Part shown: piece by piece, positions 47,034 through 57,480 of the stretch | Layout of the letters: every line of letters starts with the position of its first letter | How positions within the stretch are numbered: position 1 is the stretch's first letter | Source of the DNA: Bartonella sp. AR 15-3 | Lineage (GTDB): Bacteria; Pseudomonadota; Alphaproteobacteria; Rhizobiales; Rhizobiaceae | Direction of reading: 5' to 3' | Assembly: GCF_002022445.1 (NCBI RefSeq) | Contig: NZ_MUYE01000001.1 | Location: 124,001-188,000 of the forward strand | Length of the DNA stretch: 64,000 nt | Position numbers and translations under genes: made by a program | Notes under the pieces: generated by a model | What the model was told of the DNA's origin: nothing | Database searches by the model: none | The model's input: only the letters and a program-made list of their open reading frames with translations

Positions 47034-50000
47034 TTGAAGGATGTGAGTACTTCCTTCACGAATGTTGAGAACGTTTTTGAGAATGGTATAGTGCAGCAAG
47101 AGGAAAGTGAAGATGAGAGTGGTCGTATCACGATAGGCTTGCAGACTGGTGGAACAGAAGTCAGTCTTTTGAATAAAGATGGCAGTAGGCGTGTTCTTTC
47201 TGGTTTAGCTGATGGAGATCTTTCTGAAGGTTCTACGGAGGCAGTTACTGGTAGTCAGTTGTTCAAGGTTGATAGTGATCTTAAGGCGACAAAGGATACG
47301 GTTACAGAAATCAGTACGACTGTTGATGGTTTGTCAACAAGTATGACGGCAGTTCAAGGAGATGTATCAAAGATTGCGAAGAATACGTCTAAATATTTAG
47401 GAGGCGGAGCAAATATTCTTGATAGGACAGCCCCGACTTATCAGGTTCAGGGTAAAGATTACCAGAATGTCGGATCAGCCTTTGCAGGTGTTGATGATTC
47501 ACTATCGGATATTTATCAGGAACTTTCAGGAGTTGGAAGTAAGAGCCTTGTACAACAAGAGGCCAGTGAAGATGGGAATGGTCGCATCACGATAGGGTCG
47601 CAAGTAGGTGGTACGGAAATTAGTCTAGCGAACAAAGATGGAGAAGGTCGAACCCTTTCCGGCTTGAAGGATGGAGCCCTTTCAGCAACTTCTAATGAAG
47701 CAGTTACAGGAAAACAACTTTATGAAGTTGAGAGCAAGGTTACAGAAACCAGCGGAAAAGTTGAAGGTTTGTCAACAAGTATGACGGCAGTTCAAGGAGA
47801 TGTATCAAAGATTGCGAAGAATGCTTCTGAGTATTTAGGGGGCGGAGCAAATGTTCTTGATGGGACAGCTCCGACTTATCAGGTTCAGGGTAAAGATTAC
47901 CAGAACGTAGGAACAGCTTTTACAGGTGTTGATGGTTCGATTACTGACATTTATTCGAAAATTGCGAGTGTAGCAGGGGGTAGTCTTGTTGAACAAGAAG
48001 CAAGTGAAGATGGCAGTGGTCGCATTACGGTAGGGTCGAAAGTAGCTGGTGCGGAAATCAATTTTTCGAATAAAGATGATGAAGGTCGGGTCCTTTCCGG
48101 TATCAAGGATGGCATAGTTTCAAGAGGTTCTAATCAGGCAGTTACCGGCAACCAGCTTTATACCACGAATAGCCAGATTGCTCAATATTTAGGCGGTGGT
48201 GCGCGCTATGAAGATGGTCAATGGATTGATCCTACTTTCACACTTAATGTTGTCCAAGAAGATGGTTCTACGCAAGAGAAAGAATATAAGAATGTAGCAG
48301 ATGCATTGAAGGATGTGAGTACTTCCTTCACGAATGTTGAGAATGTCTTTGAGAATGGTATAGTGCAACAAGAGGAAAGTGAAGATGAGAGTGGTCGTAT
48401 CACGATAGGTGCGAAAGTAGGTGGTACGGAAATTAGTCTAGCGAACAAAGATGGAGAAGGTCGGATCCTTTCCGGCTTGAAGGATGGAGCCCTTTCAGCA
48501 ACTTCTAATGAAGCAGTTACAGGGAAACAACTTTATGAGGTTGATAGCAAATTTACAGCGAGTGTTGATGAATTGTCTACAAGTATGACGGCAGTTCAAG
48601 GAGATGTATCAAAGATTGCTGAGAATGCTTCCCAATATTTAGGGGGCGGAGCAGATGTTTTTGAAGGAACAGCGCCAATTTATCAGGTTCAGGGTGAAGA
48701 TTACAGGAATGTAGGAGAAGCCTTTGCAAGTGTTGATGGTTCACTATCGGATATTTATCAGGAACTTTCAGGAGTTGGAAGTAAGAGCCTTGTACAACAA
48801 GAGGCCAGTGAAAATGGTGATGGTCGTATCACGATAGGCTTGCAGACTGGTGGAACAGAAGTCAGTCTTTTGAATAAAGATGGCAGTAGGCGTGTTCTTT
48901 CTGGTTTAGCTGATGGAGATCTTTCTGAAGGTTCTACGGAGGCAGTTACTGGTAGTCAGTTGTTCAAGGTTGATAGTGATCTTAAGGCGACAAAGGATAC
49001 GGTTACAGAAATCAGTACGACTGTTGATGGTTTGTCGAGTGGTTTAACAGAAGTAAAAACTCATGTTACACAAGTTGAAGGAGATCTTAAAGGTGTAACA
49101 GCTAATGTGAGTAAGATAACAGAGAATAGCTCTCGTTATTTAGGGGGCGGAGCAAATATCCTTGAAGGACAAGCTCCGACGTATAAAGTTCAAGGATCGC
49201 AACATAATGATGTAGGCTCTGCCTTTGTAGGAATTGATGCCGCCCTTACAGATATTTACAAAGAACTTTCAGGGGAAGGAGGTTCGGAAGGTGTCGGTCT
49301 TGTCCAGCAAGATACAGGGACAGGACATATCACGATAGGATCGAAAGCAGAAGGAACAGAAATTAATATTTCGAACAAAGATGGTGATGGACGGATCCTT
49401 TCTGGATTGTCAGATGGCAAAATAGTCACGGGTTCGAGAGAAGCGGTTACGGGTTCCCAATTATATGAAACGAATAGTAAAGTTGCGTCATATTTAGGAG
49501 GGGGAGCAGAATATAAAGAAGGCGTTTGGATTGATCCTACTTTCACACTTAATGTTGTCCAAGAAGATGGTTCTACGCAAGAGCAAGAATATAAGAATGT
49601 AGCAGATGCATTGAAGGATGTGAGTACTTCCTTCACGAATATTGAGAATGTCTTTGAGAATGGTATAGTGCAGCAAGAGGAAAGTGAAGATGAGAGTGGT
49701 CGTATCACGATAGGCTTGCAGACTGGTGGAACAGAAGTCAGTCTTTTGAATAAAGATGGCAGTAGGCGTGTTCTTTCTGGTTTAGCTGATGGAGATCTTT
49801 CTGAAGGTTCTACGGAGGCAGTTACTGGTAGTCAGTTGTTCAAGGTTGATAGTGATCTTAAGGCGACAAAGGATACGGTTACAGAAATCAGTACGACTGT
49901 TGATGGTTTGTCAACAAGTATGACGGCAGTTCAAGGAGATGTATCAAAGATTGCGAAGAATACGTCTAAATATTTAGGGGGCGGAGCAAATATTCTTGAT

Positions 50001-52994
50001 AGGACAGCCCCGACTTATCAGGTTCAGGGTAAAGATTACCAGAATGTCGGATCAGCCTTTGCAGGTGTTGATGATTCACTATCGGATATTTATCAGGAAC
50101 TTTCAGGGGTTGGAAGTAAGAGCCTTGTACAACAAGAGGCCAGTGAAAATGGTGATGGTCGTATCACGATAGGTGCGCAAGTAGGTGGTACGGAAATTAG
50201 TCTAGCGAACAAAGATGGAGAAGGTCGAACCCTTTCCGGCTTGAAGGATGGAGCCCTTTCAGCAACTTCTAATGAAGCAGTTACAGGGAAACAACTTTAT
50301 GAGGTTGATAGCAAATTTACAGCGAGTGTTGATGAATTGTCTACAAGTATGACGGCAGTTCAAGGAGATGTATCAAAGATTGCTGAGAATGCTTCTCAAT
50401 ATTTAGGGGGCGGAGCAGATATTTTTGAAGGAACAGCGCCAATTTATCAGGTTCAGGGTAAAGATTACCAGAATGTCGGATCAGCCTTTGCAGGTGTTGA
50501 TGATTCACTATCGGATATTTATCAGGAACTTTCAGGGGTTGGAAGTAAGAGCCTTGTACAACAAGAGGCCAGTGAAAATGGTGATGGTCGTATCACGATA
50601 GGTGCGCAAGTAGGTGGTACGGAAATTAGTCTAACGAACAAAGATGGAGAAGGTCGAACCCTTTCCGGCTTGAAGGATGGAGCCCTTTCAGCAACTTCTA
50701 ATGAAGCAGTTACAGGGAAACAACTTTATGAGGTTGATAGCAAATTTACAGCGAGTGTTGATGAATTGTCTACAAGTATGACGGCAGTTCAAGGAGATGT
50801 ATCAAAGATTGCTGAGAATGCTTCTCAATATTTAGGGGGCGGAGCAGATGTTTTTCATGGGACAGCGCCAACTTATCAGGTTCAGGGTGAAGATTACAGG
50901 AATGTAGGAGAAGCCTTTGCAAGTGTTGATGGTTCACTATCGGATATTTATCAGGAACTTTCAGGAGTTGGAAGTAAGAGCCTTGTACAACAAGAGGCCA
51001 GTGAAAATGGTGATGGTCGTATCACGATAGGTGCGAAAGTAGGTGGTACGGAAATTAGTCTAGCGAACAAAGATGGAGAAGGTCGGATCCTTTCCGGCTT
51101 GAAGGATGGAGCCCTTTCAGCAACTTCTAATGAAGCAGTTACAGGGAAACAACTTTATGAGGTTGATAGCAAATTTACAGCGAGTGTTGATGAATTGTCT
51201 ACAAGTATGACGGCAGTTCAAGGAGATGTATCAAAGATTGCTGAGAATGCTTCTCAATATTTAGGGGGCGGAGCAGATGTTTTTCATGGGACAGCGCCAA
51301 CTTATCAGGTTCAGGGTGAAGATTACAGGAATGTAGGAGAAGCCTTTGCAAGTGTTGATGGTTCACTATCGGATATTTATCAGGAACTTTCAGGAGTTGG
51401 AAGTAAGAGCCTTGTACAACAAGAGGCCAGTGAAAATGGTGATGGTCGTATCACGATAGGTGCGAAAGTAGGTGGTACGGAAATTAGTCTAGCGAACAAA
51501 GATGGAGAAGGTCGGATCCTTTCCGGCTTGAAGGATGGAGCCCTTTCAGCAACTTCTAATGAAGCAGTTACAGGGAAACAACTTTATGAGGTTGATAGCA
51601 AATTTACAGCGAGTGTTGATGAATTGTCTACAAGTATGACGGCAGTTCAAGGAGATGTATCAAAGATTGCTGAGAATGCTTCTCAATATTTAGGGGGCGG
51701 AGCAGATGTTTTTCATGGGACAGCGCCAACTTATCAGGTTCAGGGTGAGTTCTATAATACTGTAGGATCTACATTTGCTGGAATTGATAGAACATTGACA
51801 CAGCTTCTAAATGACACGAGTGAAAATAGTGAAAATCTTCAAAATAGTTTGTTATGGGACGAAGAGGAGGGTGCATTTGTTGCACTTCATGGTGAAAAGG
51901 GGAAAGAGAAAGTTAAGAGCAAACTTAAGTTTCTTATTGATGGAGATATAGCAGAGGGTTCGACAGAAGCGGTTACTGGGAGCCAGCTTTATGAGACCAA
52001 TACTAAGCTTGCAGAATATTTCGGTGGTGGAGCAAAATATGGAGCTAACGGATGGACTGCTCCAAAGTTTGAAGTTGTTCAACTCAATTCTGGTAGTAAA
52101 AGCGGTCAAAAGAACTATAATAAGTATGATACTGTAGCTGGTGCTTTTGGTGGTGTTAATGACAATATGGAAGATCTGAACGATCGTCTGAACAAGGTTA
52201 AAGAACAAACAGAACAGATAGAACAGAATGGTTTGCAGTGGAATCAAAGTAAGGGTGCTTATGACGCAAGCCGAAAGGATAAAGAAGGAAATTCTGACAG
52301 CAGTAGGATTACCGGCGTTAAAGATGGCGAAATATCAAAAGGCTCTAGCGATGTTGTTACTGGAAATCAGCTTTGGGAAACGAACAACAAAGTAGATGAT
52401 CTTAAAAACGACGTAAATAATCTTAAAGACAAGGTTGATGATTTTGAGAATTCGGTTGGCCAAATGGCAGAGGGTGCTGTTCAATATGATAAAGACTCTG
52501 AAGGCAAAAAAACGAATAAAATCACTTTAGCAGGTGGTGATGCAAGTGCACCTGTGATCATTGATAATGTTGGAGATGGTAAAGTTGAGAAAGATTCGAA
52601 AGAAGCTATCAATGGTGGACAATTGTATGAAAAGATGGGTATTGTTCTTGATGAGGCTAAGAAGCACACAGATGAACAGATGAAGCAAGCTGTTTCAGAA
52701 GCTAAAGATTATACTGATATGAAATTTGATAGCTTAAATTATAATATTGAAGGTGTCAAAAGCGAAGCAAGACAAGCAGCAGCCATTGGTTTAGCTGCCG
52801 CTAACCTGCGTTATGAAGATGCTCCTGGTGCATTAAGTGTTGCGTTTAGTAGCGGTTCGTGGCGTAGTCAATCTGCTATTGCTTTTGGTGCTGGTTATAC
52901 ATCTGAGAGCGGCAACATTCGTTCTAATCTATCTGTCACTACTGCTGGTGGTCATTGGGGAATAGGTGCAGGAATAAGTGTGAGATTAAAATAA
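47034..52994 (+). CDS. Trimeric autotransporter TAA4, C-terminal part with membrane anchor
   Basis: The third segment of TAA4, open from about 46709; the start at 47034 is nominal. It holds a run of stalk modules near-identical to TAA2 (for example 47139 onward matches 30254 onward), one 876-bp unit, and 429-bp units at 50402-51700. The membrane-proximal region matches TAA2. The coiled coil differs slightly, with an inserted KVDDLKNDVNNLKDKVDD heptad stretch. The anchor has SLNYNIEGVKSEARQAAAIG and ends ISVRLK. The stop TAA overlaps the ATG of the IalB-like gene by one base. With both upstream G bases restored this would be a full adhesin of about 3613 residues. Confidence 0.87.
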   Translation: MKDVSTSFTNVENVFENGIVQQEESEDESGRITIGLQTGGTEVSLLNKDGSRRVLSGLADGDLSEGSTEAVTGSQLFKVDSDLKATKDTVTEISTTVDGLSTSMTAVQGDVSKIAKNTSKYLGGGANILDRTAPTYQVQGKDYQNVGSAFAGVDDSLSDIYQELSGVGSKSLVQQEASEDGNGRITIGSQVGGTEISLANKDGEGRTLSGLKDGALSATSNEAVTGKQLYEVESKVTETSGKVEGLSTSMTAVQGDVSKIAKNASEYLGGGANVLDGTAPTYQVQGKDYQNVGTAFTGVDGSITDIYSKIASVAGGSLVEQEASEDGSGRITVGSKVAGAEINFSNKDDEGRVLSGIKDGIVSRGSNQAVTGNQLYTTNSQIAQYLGGGARYEDGQWIDPTFTLNVVQEDGSTQEKEYKNVADALKDVSTSFTNVENVFENGIVQQEESEDESGRITIGAKVGGTEISLANKDGEGRILSGLKDGALSATSNEAVTGKQLYEVDSKFTASVDELSTSMTAVQGDVSKIAENASQYLGGGADVFEGTAPIYQVQGEDYRNVGEAFASVDGSLSDIYQELSGVGSKSLVQQEASENGDGRITIGLQTGGTEVSLLNKDGSRRVLSGLADGDLSEGSTEAVTGSQLFKVDSDLKATKDTVTEISTTVDGLSSGLTEVKTHVTQVEGDLKGVTANVSKITENSSRYLGGGANILEGQAPTYKVQGSQHNDVGSAFVGIDAALTDIYKELSGEGGSEGVGLVQQDTGTGHITIGSKAEGTEINISNKDGDGRILSGLSDGKIVTGSREAVTGSQLYETNSKVASYLGGGAEYKEGVWIDPTFTLNVVQEDGSTQEQEYKNVADALKDVSTSFTNIENVFENGIVQQEESEDESGRITIGLQTGGTEVSLLNKDGSRRVLSGLADGDLSEGSTEAVTGSQLFKVDSDLKATKDTVTEISTTVDGLSTSMTAVQGDVSKIAKNTSKYLGGGANILDRTAPTYQVQGKDYQNVGSAFAGVDDSLSDIYQELSGVGSKSLVQQEASENGDGRITIGAQVGGTEISLANKDGEGRTLSGLKDGALSATSNEAVTGKQLYEVDSKFTASVDELSTSMTAVQGDVSKIAENASQYLGGGADIFEGTAPIYQVQGKDYQNVGSAFAGVDDSLSDIYQELSGVGSKSLVQQEASENGDGRITIGAQVGGTEISLTNKDGEGRTLSGLKDGALSATSNEAVTGKQLYEVDSKFTASVDELSTSMTAVQGDVSKIAENASQYLGGGADVFHGTAPTYQVQGEDYRNVGEAFASVDGSLSDIYQELSGVGSKSLVQQEASENGDGRITIGAKVGGTEISLANKDGEGRILSGLKDGALSATSNEAVTGKQLYEVDSKFTASVDELSTSMTAVQGDVSKIAENASQYLGGGADVFHGTAPTYQVQGEDYRNVGEAFASVDGSLSDIYQELSGVGSKSLVQQEASENGDGRITIGAKVGGTEISLANKDGEGRILSGLKDGALSATSNEAVTGKQLYEVDSKFTASVDELSTSMTAVQGDVSKIAENASQYLGGGADVFHGTAPTYQVQGEFYNTVGSTFAGIDRTLTQLLNDTSENSENLQNSLLWDEEEGAFVALHGEKGKEKVKSKLKFLIDGDIAEGSTEAVTGSQLYETNTKLAEYFGGGAKYGANGWTAPKFEVVQLNSGSKSGQKNYNKYDTVAGAFGGVNDNMEDLNDRLNKVKEQTEQIEQNGLQWNQSKGAYDASRKDKEGNSDSSRITGVKDGEISKGSSDVVTGNQLWETNNKVDDLKNDVNNLKDKVDDFENSVGQMAEGAVQYDKDSEGKKTNKITLAGGDASAPVIIDNVGDGKVEKDSKEAINGGQLYEKMGIVLDEAKKHTDEQMKQAVSEAKDYTDMKFDSLNYNIEGVKSEARQAAAIGLAAANLRYEDAPGALSVAFSSGSWRSQSAIAFGAGYTSESGNIRSNLSVTTAGGHWGIGAGISVRLK
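50402..51720 (+). repeat. 429-bp stalk modules in TAA4
   Basis: The landmark TTTAGGGGGCGGAGCA recurs at 50402, 50831, 51260 and 51689, spaced exactly 429 bp, as in TAA2. TAA4 has fewer units than TAA2 before the same C-terminal sequence, showing copy-number change between paralogues. Confidence 0.9.
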
Positions 52995-53566
52995 TGATGA
53001 AATATCAAAGTATTTTTTCAAATCTTTTGTTCCTCTTTATCTTATTAGGAAAAAGTGAAAGTTTTTCTCATGGGCAAGATAATATATATACGGTGCATCC
53101 ACCTCAACTATCTGTTCCTGGTGGTAAACCTGGCGAAACACAAAGGCTTATTATGCAATTTTATAATTGGACTTTGATTTGTGATGAAAATAAAATACTT
53201 AAACAGGGTATATGTAATGTAACACAAGCTATTCATGATAAAGAAGATAATACAATTTTTAGTTGGTCTCTTGTTTCTACGAAAAATGGTCAACCAGCTA
53301 TACTCTTCCGAACATTGCCAAATGCTGATACAAATGTTCCTATTCGAATATTTATGGAGAATATTAAAGAACCTATTCTTGTTCATTATACGCAGTGTGG
53401 CGAAGAAGTTTGTTTGGCTCAATCGCCTTTGGGGCCGGTTTTAAGTAGTCAAATAGAGAAAAAAAAGAATGTACGTATTTCTTATAGCCTTAAAGAAGGA
53501 AAAACATTCTCTTTTATTGCACCATTTAACGGTTTAAGTGAAGCATTGTTTTCTTTACAAAAATAG
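52994..53566 (+). CDS. IalB-family secreted protein overlapping the TAA4 stop codon
   Basis: About 190 residues with a signal peptide (YQSIFSNLLFLFILLGKSES) and an IalB-like domain. The domain shows WTLICDEN, then GICNVTQAI, and CGEEVCLAQ near the C-terminus: four Cys in the family's paired arrangement. IalB proteins are exported factors linked to erythrocyte invasion in Bartonella; the biochemical role is unsettled. I start it at ATG 52994, which shares one base with the TAA4 stop (TAATG); a second ATG follows at 52997. There is no SD, so translation may depend on ribosomes finishing TAA4. That makes it the distal gene of an adhesin operon. It is distinct from the ialB at the window end and probably a paralogue. 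Confidence 0.82.
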   Translation: MMKYQSIFSNLLFLFILLGKSESFSHGQDNIYTVHPPQLSVPGGKPGETQRLIMQFYNWTLICDENKILKQGICNVTQAIHDKEDNTIFSWSLVSTKNGQPAILFRTLPNADTNVPIRIFMENIKEPILVHYTQCGEEVCLAQSPLGPVLSSQIEKKKNVRISYSLKEGKTFSFIAPFNGLSEALFSLQK

Positions 53567-54410
53567 GAAATGCAAATAGTAATTATACGAAAAAATCGCT
53601 TATTTTGGAAGGTATTTGCTTTTTTAAAATTAAAATAAGACAAATACATATTGATCTGCAATTAAAATACATAGTATATTAAAAGCTATCTTCAGTAAAT
53701 ATTTATAAAATATTCAATGAAATATAAATTTTTGTTAAATAGTATATTTTCCATATAAGTTTTCAGCTATAAAAATCTTTATTAGAAAAGTGTGTGTTGT
53801 GAGAATACAGATTTTCTTTATTTAATAAATTTTGTACATGATTAAAACATATAAATATATCTTTCGATTTTTTATCATGTGTATGTGGTAAGTTAAATTG
53901 TATTAATATTGATATCGCGTAAGGGATAATACTACTATTCGTTTTATTTACAGGTAATTATCTAGTCGAATGTAATAAAAAATTGTACAATAAAATAGCT
54001 TAAGGTGTACAAAAACACCAATAAGTAACGTTTTTCTTTACGCAGCTTTAATTAGAAAAATAGCTATCATCTTTTTATTTCAACATTCTGATTTACGGAT
54101 TGTAAGAGTGAACTAGGAGAAGTAAAATGAGTAGTGTTTAATATCAAAGCTGCAATGCTACAATTGAAGTGTTAAAATTAAATCAAAAGCAGATTAATCG
54201 CTATTATTTAGTTACGATGAAAATTTGCTATTTAGATAAAAATAGTTATTTATTCAGTATCTTATAGATAAGATCAATTTCAAACTAGAAATATATCTTT
54301 TCGTTATAAAATATAGTTCGTTAGCTAAGTTAGATACTAGGAAGGAATTATGTTTTTTGATGTGGGAAGCGGTGTATTAGAAATTATCAGAATATGGAAA
54401 TGATAAACTT
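53567..54410. other. AT-rich region between the IalB-like gene and rlmE
   Basis: 844 bp with no complete gene. GCAAATA (53572-53578) and TATTTGC followed by TTTTTT (about 53610-53625) could form a long-loop terminator after the IalB-like gene. Just before rlmE, 54350-54404 reads [17 protein letters not shown] and stop, after GAAGGA. This resembles the DxGxGSxE motif of Ppx/GppA exopolyphosphatases, which often precede rlmE in Rhizobiales. It may be the last trace of that gene, but 17 codons are too few to be sure. Confidence 0.35.
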
Positions 54411-55133
54411 ATGAAAAAAACAACATCGATAGGTGGTAGAGGTGGTTCAGGATCAAAAGCACTATATCAGCGTATAAAAAAGAAAGCAGGAACTATTAAA
54501 TCATCATCACGGCGATGGCTAGAAAGACATTTGAATGATCCTTATGTCCATAAATCAAAAGTGGATGGTTATCGTTCTCGTTCTGCTTACAAACTGATTG
54601 AAATTGATGAACGTTATAAGATTTTCAAGAAAGGTCAGAAAGTCATTGATCTAGGAGCTGCTCCTGGAGGATGGTGTCAAGTAGTATCACGTAAAGTTGC
54701 GTCAACAGATCAAAAGCCTAGTGTTGTTGGTATTGATTATTTAGCAATGGATCCGCTTCCTGGTGTGATAGTGCTTAAAATGGATTTTTTATGTGAAGAT
54801 GCACCACAGAAATTAATGAATGCGTTAGAAACACAACCGGATATAGTTCTTTCTGATATGGCAGCACCAACAACAGGACATCGTAAAACTGATCATTTGA
54901 GAACAATGTATTTATGTGAAATGGCTGCTGATTTTGCCCTCTCTGTTCTTAAAACTGGAGGGCATTTTTTAGCAAAAGCTTTTCAGGGAGGAGCAGAAAA
55001 CACTCTTCTCACTACGTTGAAACAGAATTTTAAAATAGTTCATCATGTCAAACCTCCTGCAAGTCGAGCAGAATCGGTAGAGCTTTATCTTTTAGCTCTT
55101 GAATTTAAGGGCAGAATTAACGCACAAGAATAG
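54411..55133 (+). CDS. rlmE: 23S rRNA Um2552 2'-O-methyltransferase
   Basis: Methylates the 2'-OH of U2552 in 23S rRNA during late 50S assembly. The 240-residue protein has the Rossmann SAM-binding motif [14 protein letters not shown] (about residue 77). The K-D-K-E tetrad can be traced as Lys in RSRSAYKL, Asp in [11 protein letters not shown], Lys in FLAKAFQGG and Glu in [12 protein letters not shown]. The N-terminus carries a basic extension ([13 protein letters not shown]) common in alphaproteobacteria. ATG 54411 has no strong SD. It stands alone, 176 bp before obgE. Confidence 0.94.
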   Translation: MKKTTSIGGRGGSGSKALYQRIKKKAGTIKSSSRRWLERHLNDPYVHKSKVDGYRSRSAYKLIEIDERYKIFKKGQKVIDLGAAPGGWCQVVSRKVASTDQKPSVVGIDYLAMDPLPGVIVLKMDFLCEDAPQKLMNALETQPDIVLSDMAAPTTGHRKTDHLRTMYLCEMAADFALSVLKTGGHFLAKAFQGGAENTLLTTLKQNFKIVHHVKPPASRAESVELYLLALEFKGRINAQE

Positions 55134-55285
55134 TCTTTTCGTGTATAAAAAAACAAAAATTATTTTATTCTATTTGCAATACAAATACTTTTTAACCAAT
55201 TTATAATAATTATACATAGTTTTGGCATGTTTTTTTATAAAAAGTACAACACATAAAATGAATGTATTTTGTGAAAGTAGAGTAA

Positions 55286-56323
<1,038 letters not shown>

Positions 56324-56332
56324 ATAGGATTC

Positions 56333-57448
56333 ATGATAATGACCATTAGAATGCAAAAACTTTTGCAATATAAACATATTGAGATTAATATTGCTTCTGT
56401 GCTTTTAGTAAATCCTCAAACAGGTTTACGTATTGAATGGCTTAAAAGTTTAATTAATGATGCTGTTGTCCTATGCTAAAAGAGCGCTGAGGTTCTATTG
56501 GTTTCTTTTGGTGCTGTTTTTAGGCGTACCTCACTTCGTCTTTCTTTAAATTAGAAGAAAGTCAGGCATGTGCTGCTTTAGGTTAAATTGAGTTGGCTAA
56601 AGCTTATAGTGATGAATTGGCCCGACATGGATTGAAAACAGGTCAGATTTTCTGACATTATCTGATATGGAAGAGCGTCGGCGTTTTCTTAATGTACGTG
56701 CTACTATTGATATGCTTTTACGTTTTTGGGTCATACTTGTTATCAATGAAAATGATATCGTAGCAAAAAAGTGAAATTCGTTATGGTGATAATGATCGTT
56801 TAGCAGCATGTGTTGCAACGATGATGAGGTCAGGTCTTTTAATCCTTTTCAGATATTGATGGTCTTTATACGTGTTCTTCTCATTTGAAACCAGGAGCTG
56901 AACTTGTTTCTTTTATTGCATCAATTACAAGTGATATTGAGAAAATGGCGAGTGTTGCTGCTTCAGAGTTTTAACGGGGAACAATGAAACTACATTTGAG
57001 GCCGAGAAAATATCTACTGCTGTTCCAACAACAGTGGTTATTATTCAGGAAAAAGCATGGATCCTCTTGTAGCAATTGACAAAGGAAAACGCAGTAGTTT
57101 TTTACTACAAATGAGAAGCTAGTAAATGCCTGGGAAACATGGATTTCTGGTCATTTAGATCCATTTGGTGTTTTGGCTATTGATCAGGGTGCCATTAAAG
57201 CACTTGAGGCTGGAAAATCATTATTTTCTACCAGAGTTGTTGCGGTTGAGGGAATGTTTGATCGTGAAGATACGATTGCGATTATTGATGAAAGTGGAAT
57301 TGAGATTGCTCGTGGTCTTATAAATTATGGAGCAGATGAAGCGAAAATTATTATAAGTTATAAGAACGAAGAAATAGAATATATTCTTGGGAATGAAGTA
57401 TGTTTCGTTGTAATGCATTGCAATGATATAGTTTTAGGTTGCTTATAG
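56333..57448 (+). pseudogene. proB: Decayed glutamate 5-kinase gene
   Basis: Recognisable ProB in several frames: [20 protein letters not shown] at the start, then [32 protein letters not shown] and [18 protein letters not shown]. The C-terminal PUA domain is a still-open stretch at 57173-57448 ([33 protein letters not shown]). The first frame stops at 56479 after 48 codons and at least four further frameshifts or stops follow, so no kinase can be made. It would have phosphorylated glutamate, the first step to proline. It keeps its place directly after obgE. Confidence 0.93.
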
Positions 57449-57480
57449 GATTGAATATAAAAGTTCTCTTTTTTTTGTGA

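Larger units (their letters stand above)
44370..47398 (+). repeat. 834-bp tandem repeats in TAA4, every second copy frameshifted
   Basis: About 3.6 near-identical units. The internal landmark GTAGCAGG(G)GGTAG falls at 45038 (G4), 45871 (G5) and 46705 (G4), so unit lengths are 833, 834 and 833. A further diverged copy with G5 lies near 47976. Two copies thus carry the same one-base loss while the unit between them does not. The pattern equals a 1667-bp duplication that includes the mutation. Confidence 0.9.

Noticed and set aside
54004-54019. GGTGT/ACACC hairpin before rlmE
   Set aside because: Only 5 bp, no T-run and no adjacent gene end.
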